From NCBI RefSeq assembly GCF_900102545.1, contig NZ_FNBN01000003.1, positions 1,107,461 to 1,171,460 on the forward strand: 64,000 bases of DNA, read 5' to 3'. This stretch comes from Chitinophaga filiformis (lineage in GTDB: Bacteria > Bacteroidota > Bacteroidia > Chitinophagales > Chitinophagaceae). Below are positions 60,329-64,000 of this stretch, piece by piece. The position numbers were made by a program, and so were the translations under genes. Each line of letters starts with the position of its first letter. Position 1 is the stretch's first letter. Under the pieces are notes generated by a model. The model had not been told where the DNA came from. It saw only the letters and a list, made by a program, of their open reading frames with translations, and did no database searches.

Positions 60329-61804
60329 TCAACCAATATATCCTACCCTTTCAAGTTTTTCCACTGTAGCTTTCATAACCTTCCAGAAAAAGTCAGGTTT
60401 TATATTAAAAAAGTCGCCCTTCTGTGGGTTGTTGTCATTGTCAAACTTCACTTTACTAAGATTAACATATTGCACCCTGTCAGTTCTAAAGTCGTTCTCA
60501 AAGTCAACATATACCTCATTATCTTCAAACAAAGCCACATATCCAGCCCTACGATTGTGAAAGTGCTCATCGCCTTTTAGGATATGAAAAAAATTTGCTG
60601 CGTATATATCATAATTCTCTATTTCATTTTCACCTTTAGCACATTTATCAATAAAGGAGTATAATGTTTCAATATCGCTTATTACGTGGCGGATTAGTTT
60701 TAACTGCGTTGTCAATGGTAATTGTGCTGCGTAGCGATCCCTTCTGCCAGGGAATTGAATTGTTTCGTTGTGAAACTTAACAGTGATGTTATGCAGTTTA
60801 ATCAAGTTGCGCAAACTCACTAAATCCTTCCTTAAAAAAAGCTCTAGCATTCGTTGAATAAAATTGCTACCTAAATATATTTTTTGTATATACTCGTTGT
60901 CGCCTTCTTCATGGTGATACCGAATAGATTTTAAAATCTGAATAATAATATCCGCTACCGCAGCTTTGTTATCGAAATGGTATACATCAGAACTGTAAAA
61001 TTTGTCTACATAACCTAAAAAATCCACCTCCGCTCCGTATTTGTTCAGAAAGATTCTTTTGATGTTCCTGAAGTCGCATACAAGTATTATTTTTTCAAAC
61101 CCAAATTTGTTTTTCTCTCCTGTACGTAATTCTGTATCAAAATGTGCGGCAAATACATTGAGTATTCTAAAGGTATGCTCTGGATCGAGCCGGTCTAAAT
61201 CATCTATTATCAGAATAGGTATTTTCCCGGAACTCTTGATGGTTTCAGAAATAATTTTGGTAATAACATCATTCTCAAATAACGAACCTTCACTGGCCTG
61301 CAGTTTGTTCAAGTAATTAATCATCTTATCTCCGTCCGTTTCATTTGCTTTATCATGAAACTCAAAGAAGAGTTTGACGAGTTCGTTTAACTTTTCAAAA
61401 TCTTCAACAACATCCTTACCTATTTTGGGAACCATAGAAACGATAGTGGTAGCTATTTTTAATAGATCTTTCCTAATGTAAGCAGGCAACGTGTCTATTA
61501 TACGCAACTGTACTTCTTTAGGGCATATTCCTTTAATCAGGAACTGAATTATCAGATCATATTTTATATATCGAATAATATCTTCGTTGCTTGCTATAGA
61601 ATAGTTAACAGGAAAAAGGTGTATGGGAATATACTTTTCTGTATCGAAAATCTTCTTTTGGTTCTCTTCTTCAAAAAAATCTTTTATGAAGGTAGTTTTA
61701 CCACTTCCATATTTTCCTGAAAAAACGATCCGTTCATTGTCCGCTTGTTCGAGATGTTTAATGAATTCTTTGATGGGATACTCAAAAATTTGATCAAATC
61801 GCAT
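60329..61804 (-). CDS. KAP-like P-loop NTPase
   Basis: A 491-residue P-loop NTPase. Walker A is GKYGSGKT (residues 30-37) and Walker B is in ILIIDDLDRLDPE (197-209), the IDDLDRL form shared with the KAP protein at 56586. The region between is long and helical (about 60-190) but less hydrophobic than in the first KAP protein, so it may be soluble. The rest contains FYSSDVYHFDNKAAVADIII and helical segments. Likely an energy-driven sensor or regulator with the downstream 300-residue protein as partner. Its upstream region contains repeat copy E. Confidence 0.8.
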   Translation of the reverse strand: MRFDQIFEYPIKEFIKHLEQADNERIVFSGKYGSGKTTFIKDFFEEENQKKIFDTEKYIPIHLFPVNYSIASNEDIIRYIKYDLIIQFLIKGICPKEVQLRIIDTLPAYIRKDLLKIATTIVSMVPKIGKDVVEDFEKLNELVKLFFEFHDKANETDGDKMINYLNKLQASEGSLFENDVITKIISETIKSSGKIPILIIDDLDRLDPEHTFRILNVFAAHFDTELRTGEKNKFGFEKIILVCDFRNIKRIFLNKYGAEVDFLGYVDKFYSSDVYHFDNKAAVADIIIQILKSIRYHHEEGDNEYIQKIYLGSNFIQRMLELFLRKDLVSLRNLIKLHNITVKFHNETIQFPGRRDRYAAQLPLTTQLKLIRHVISDIETLYSFIDKCAKGENEIENYDIYAANFFHILKGDEHFHNRRAGYVALFEDNEVYVDFENDFRTDRVQYVNLSKVKFDNDNNPQKGDFFNIKPDFFWKVMKATVEKLERVGYIG

Positions 61805-61886
61805 ATACTATTTTTAGAGTTCATGGCATCCAAGCCAGGGATATGTGTCAAAATACGGAAATTCCCGGAAAACAGAATTCGTTTAA

Positions 61887-61955
61887 CCCCTGCAAGTCTC
61901 CAAAATCTACCCCGCCGTTGTCAGGGCTTCTGTGATTATTGAAAACTTGCAAGGG
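61887..61955 (-). repeat. Dispersed structured repeat, copy E (partial)
   Basis: On the minus strand it reads CAGAAG-CCCT-GACAACGGCGGGGTAGA (61906-61932), matching the core of the other copies. It is bracketed by CCCCTGCAAGT (61887-61897) and ACTTGCAAGGG (61945-61955), an 11-bp inverted repeat with one mismatch. It lies between the 414-residue gene and the KAP-like NTPase. Confidence 0.65.
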
Positions 61956-61971
61956 CAGAAAAGTATATTCC

Positions 61972-63216
61972 TTACGGGGCATCTAATGTAGCAGGCGGCT
62001 CGCTTTCATATTTTATTTTATCAACGAACATAGAAGGATTCCAGCCTTTTAAGATGCCGTCCAATACATATGTATCTAACAGGGACAATCCGAAATCGGC
62101 AGCTTTCCCAATAATACCAGCACCTGCTGCACCAATCGCCCCAGCAGCTAATGTATTATTTATATACTCTGTTGCCTCGTTAGCGGCTATTCCAACTCCT
62201 GATCCGACACCCAGCATCACTATGTTTTTGAGAAACTTTCCGGCTGTTGATTCGAAAAATTTATTTTTCCCTTTGATTGCATCAATATACTCTTGCGAGA
62301 TATGCGCAGCATCTGTTGATTCAGATGTTGAGTTTATCCATTTTCTATACTCCTTAATCACACTATGATAACGAATATCGAACACTCTATCAAATGGAAT
62401 TTTCTCTTCCAATACTAACTTCTGTATAGCCGTAACATTTTGAATACTTAATATCTGTGACGTATTCTCTGATACATGAAAGGCCGATTCAATTTTTCGA
62501 AGCGAATCCTTTGTTAAGTTGAAGTACGAATACTTATCATAACTTTTATAATCCTGCTTTGCCAAAACGGAAGTTTCTAAAACATCGTATCCTAAGTCCA
62601 GTAGTTTTCCTCTTTCTAAATAATCAAGCTGCTCCGGTTCTTTATTAGAGGGTAACCCAAAAATTGCCAAGTTATTATTCTTATATGCATTAATAACTAT
62701 TGATGCAGATTGGTTCGCCAAAACTTTATCTGGTATAACGAACTTGTCCCGCATCCGTCTAAGTAGTATTCTTTTTCTGTCTTTATGTACGTCAGGAAAG
62801 TATTTAAATAATGTTTCAATATTCATTTCCGGGTCGCTATCTTCAGGAGACATACTTCCGCTAACTAATGGAGGCTTGCCCAAAACTGCATCATGATCTA
62901 TGCTGCCGTCTTCTAATTGCATTCCGGTTGATGTAACTAACTGTGGAGCCCACAGTACGGGAACAATGATATCCTTTTCAATGAGTTCTTGGAATTTGTT
63001 TATGCCCAATATTGAGTATAAGACACGCAATCCTGCGCTCCAACGGTCTGTTTTGACAGCGATTTTATCAAAAAGTAAAAATTGTTCAAATAATAACGCT
63101 TTAAGCCGATCATACTCCTGTTGCCGAATTTGGCCGGCTGGAGGTCGGGCTGTTCCTAATATGTGCTGATGGCCGAAAGTCTCCAAATCTTTGTTAAATA
63201 CGATATGCTTCTTCAT
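61972..63216 (-). CDS. Hypothetical protein with a glycine-rich hydrophobic hairpin
   Basis: A 414-residue protein from the ATG at 63216 (MKKHIVFNKDLETFG); three codons upstream are also open. Most is soluble and helical. Residues about 330-375 contain two hydrophobic glycine/alanine-rich segments (KNIVMLGVGSGVGIAANEAT; NTLAAGAIGAAGAGIIGKAA) that could insert into a membrane or pack as a helical hairpin. No catalytic motif is recognised. It stands alone on the minus strand between repeat copies D and E, as if a single-gene cassette. Function unknown; the setting suggests a defence or mobile-element cargo gene. Confidence 0.6.
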   Translation of the reverse strand: MKKHIVFNKDLETFGHQHILGTARPPAGQIRQQEYDRLKALLFEQFLLFDKIAVKTDRWSAGLRVLYSILGINKFQELIEKDIIVPVLWAPQLVTSTGMQLEDGSIDHDAVLGKPPLVSGSMSPEDSDPEMNIETLFKYFPDVHKDRKRILLRRMRDKFVIPDKVLANQSASIVINAYKNNNLAIFGLPSNKEPEQLDYLERGKLLDLGYDVLETSVLAKQDYKSYDKYSYFNLTKDSLRKIESAFHVSENTSQILSIQNVTAIQKLVLEEKIPFDRVFDIRYHSVIKEYRKWINSTSESTDAAHISQEYIDAIKGKNKFFESTAGKFLKNIVMLGVGSGVGIAANEATEYINNTLAAGAIGAAGAGIIGKAADFGLSLLDTYVLDGILKGWNPSMFVDKIKYESEPPATLDAP

Positions 63217-63271
63217 ATGATTCAATCGCTATAGTAAGTAGTGTTGGTTGTGGATGTTCGCAATTTATGGC

Positions 63272-63366
63272 ATTTTTAGCCACTGTTGGTCTTACCCCGC
63301 CGTTGTCGTGGTTACTGGCGGTCGCCAGTGAGATCGCTTACGCTAAGTTCTGACCCACAACAGAAG
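63272..63366 (-). repeat. Dispersed structured repeat, copy D (with insertion)
   Basis: Read on the minus strand, it begins TTCTGTTGTGGGTCAGAAC, then an extra segment of about 33 bases (63313-63345), then CCACGACAACGGCGGGGTAA and GACCAACAGTGGCTAAAAAT. The two ends match copy C. CTGTTGGTC (63283-63291) and GACCCACAACAG (63352-63363) form the outer inverted arms. It lies just upstream of the 414-residue gene. Confidence 0.7.
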
Positions 63367-63560
63367 GGGTAGGGTGTTGTTAGTACTGCTGGGACGAAAG
63401 CAGGTAGGAGTTGAGAGTATTTTCTGACATCCAGGGTCTCATACATCCCACTACGAGTACATGAAGGGAATGACCATGGAGGATATTTAACCGGCAACAG
63501 CTATCAGGGGAAGTAATGAACTCAGCTAGGTTGATCCTTAGTCGAGCTGTTACCTCCGTT
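63367..63560. other. Intergenic, no gene seen
   Basis: A short stretch between repeat copies D and C; short minus-strand frames look like chance. No other structure stood out. Confidence 0.35.
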
Positions 63561-63630
63561 CCCTTAGCCCCGACTTCTATTGTCGGTCAGAAGACACGAC
63601 AACGGCGTCGGGAAAGACCGGCATTAGCAA
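63561..63630 (+). repeat. Dispersed structured repeat, copy C
   Basis: Reads CCCCGACTTCTATTGTCGGT, CAGAAGACACGACAACGGCG, TCGGGAAAGACCGGCATTAG. CCCGAC (63569-63574) pairs with GTCGGG (63607-63612), and GTCG/CGAC form an inner stem. It is nearly identical to copy B over the central 35 bases. Confidence 0.75.
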
Positions 63631-63775
63631 AAAATAGGAGCCGGCCTACTGTTAATAGCAAAATGTTAAGCAGCAACTCCTAGAAGCAAGTCCTGGCTAC
63701 CGTTCGTGAACTGAATCTACCGAGCTTGAGCGGTTCGCTTCCCTGCTCCGTTCAGCCTGGATGTGAGTATAAATG

Positions 63776-64000
63776 CTATCTAGGTACTGAGAGTATAGGT
63801 CCAGCGACTCCCTGTTTAATACTAATCTCACATTCTGTAATATCTATAGGAGCAATGGTACTGACTCCAGTAAATTCTTTAAAATGATTAAGACTTCCTT
63901 GCAGATACCGGTTGCCGTCTGTTTTATGAGTTTTTACATACTCCTCAGAAAATTCAAAGAAATTCTTCTTCAATTTATGAGATGGGATATATGCCGAACC
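63776..64000 (-). pseudogene. Tyrosine recombinase (phage-type integrase) fragment, 5' part outside the window
   Basis: The minus-strand frame is open from the right edge (GSAYIPSHKLKKNFFEFSEE, YVKTHKTDGNRYLQGSLNHF, KEFTGVSTIAPIDIT) and then runs into unrelated residues before a stop at 63776. The sequence matches the N-terminal SAM-like core-binding domain of Bacteroidota tyrosine recombinases. The catalytic domain that should follow DIT is absent, so the gene is truncated. Its start lies beyond base 64000. It probably marks the integrase that once mobilised this island. Confidence 0.65.

Overview
The window looks like a chromosomal segment of a Bacteroidota bacterium close to Chitinophaga (Chitinophagaceae). 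The evidence is three SusC/RagA-like TonB-dependent transporters with SusD partners, an ECF-sigma/FecR/STN-transporter signalling trio, Bacteroidota-type lipoproteins, and moderate GC with A/T-rich intergenic DNA. No rRNA or tRNA gene was recognised. All calls come from reading sequence and translations; no database search was run.

Layout. (1) 1-8.5 kb: a patchwork of short stress and regulatory genes (OsmC-like, AhpD-like, GNAT, two NTF2/SnoaL-like proteins, a MocR regulator divergent from an oxidoreductase, AraC and Crp/Fnr regulators) with an 18-copy TAG microsatellite. (2) 8.9-14.3 kb: a compact cassette with a phage-type replication-organiser-like protein and a DnaC-like ATPase, 24-bp iteron-like repeats inside the organiser gene, a 102-bp near-perfect palindrome, a lone LytTR protein and three small proteins that mix and match two modules. 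(3) 14.4-21.1 kb: debris and polymorphic-toxin immunity-type genes: a group II intron 3' tail, an orphan toxin C-terminus followed by candidate immunity genes, a truncated paralogue, and several frameshifted or decayed genes. (4) 21.2-22.9 kb: GNAT and LysR genes and an ArsR remnant.

(5) 22.9-54.1 kb: a 31-kb polysaccharide utilisation locus whose enzymes point to mannose-rich glycans: two GH92 alpha-mannosidases, a GH38-like protein, a GH2 enzyme with a discoidin domain, an SGNH hydrolase and a ricin-lectin lipoprotein. The ECF sigma factor (27148) is followed by FecR and an STN-bearing SusC. Four transcription units share TGGCGG-N13-AGGTGTC upstream: the lectin lipoprotein, the first GH92, the fecR-susCD-GH38-SGNH-GH92 operon, and the 14-kb susD-DUF5004-DUF4961-susC-susD-susC-GH2 operon. 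I infer that this is the promoter of the resident ECF sigma factor: glycan sensing by SusC is passed through FecR to the sigma factor, which switches on the whole locus.

(6) 54.3-64 kb: a degraded mobile/defence-like island with a PD-(D/E)XK nuclease-like gene lacking a clear start, IS66 remnants, a KAP P-loop NTPase, a second KAP-like NTPase followed by a QxK nuclease-like protein, a 414-residue unknown, and a fragment of a tyrosine integrase running off the right edge. A structured dispersed repeat (copies at 14.64, 59.3, 61.9, 63.3 and 63.6 kb) sits between the genes of this island and is the least explained signal in the window, together with the replication-like cassette in region 2.
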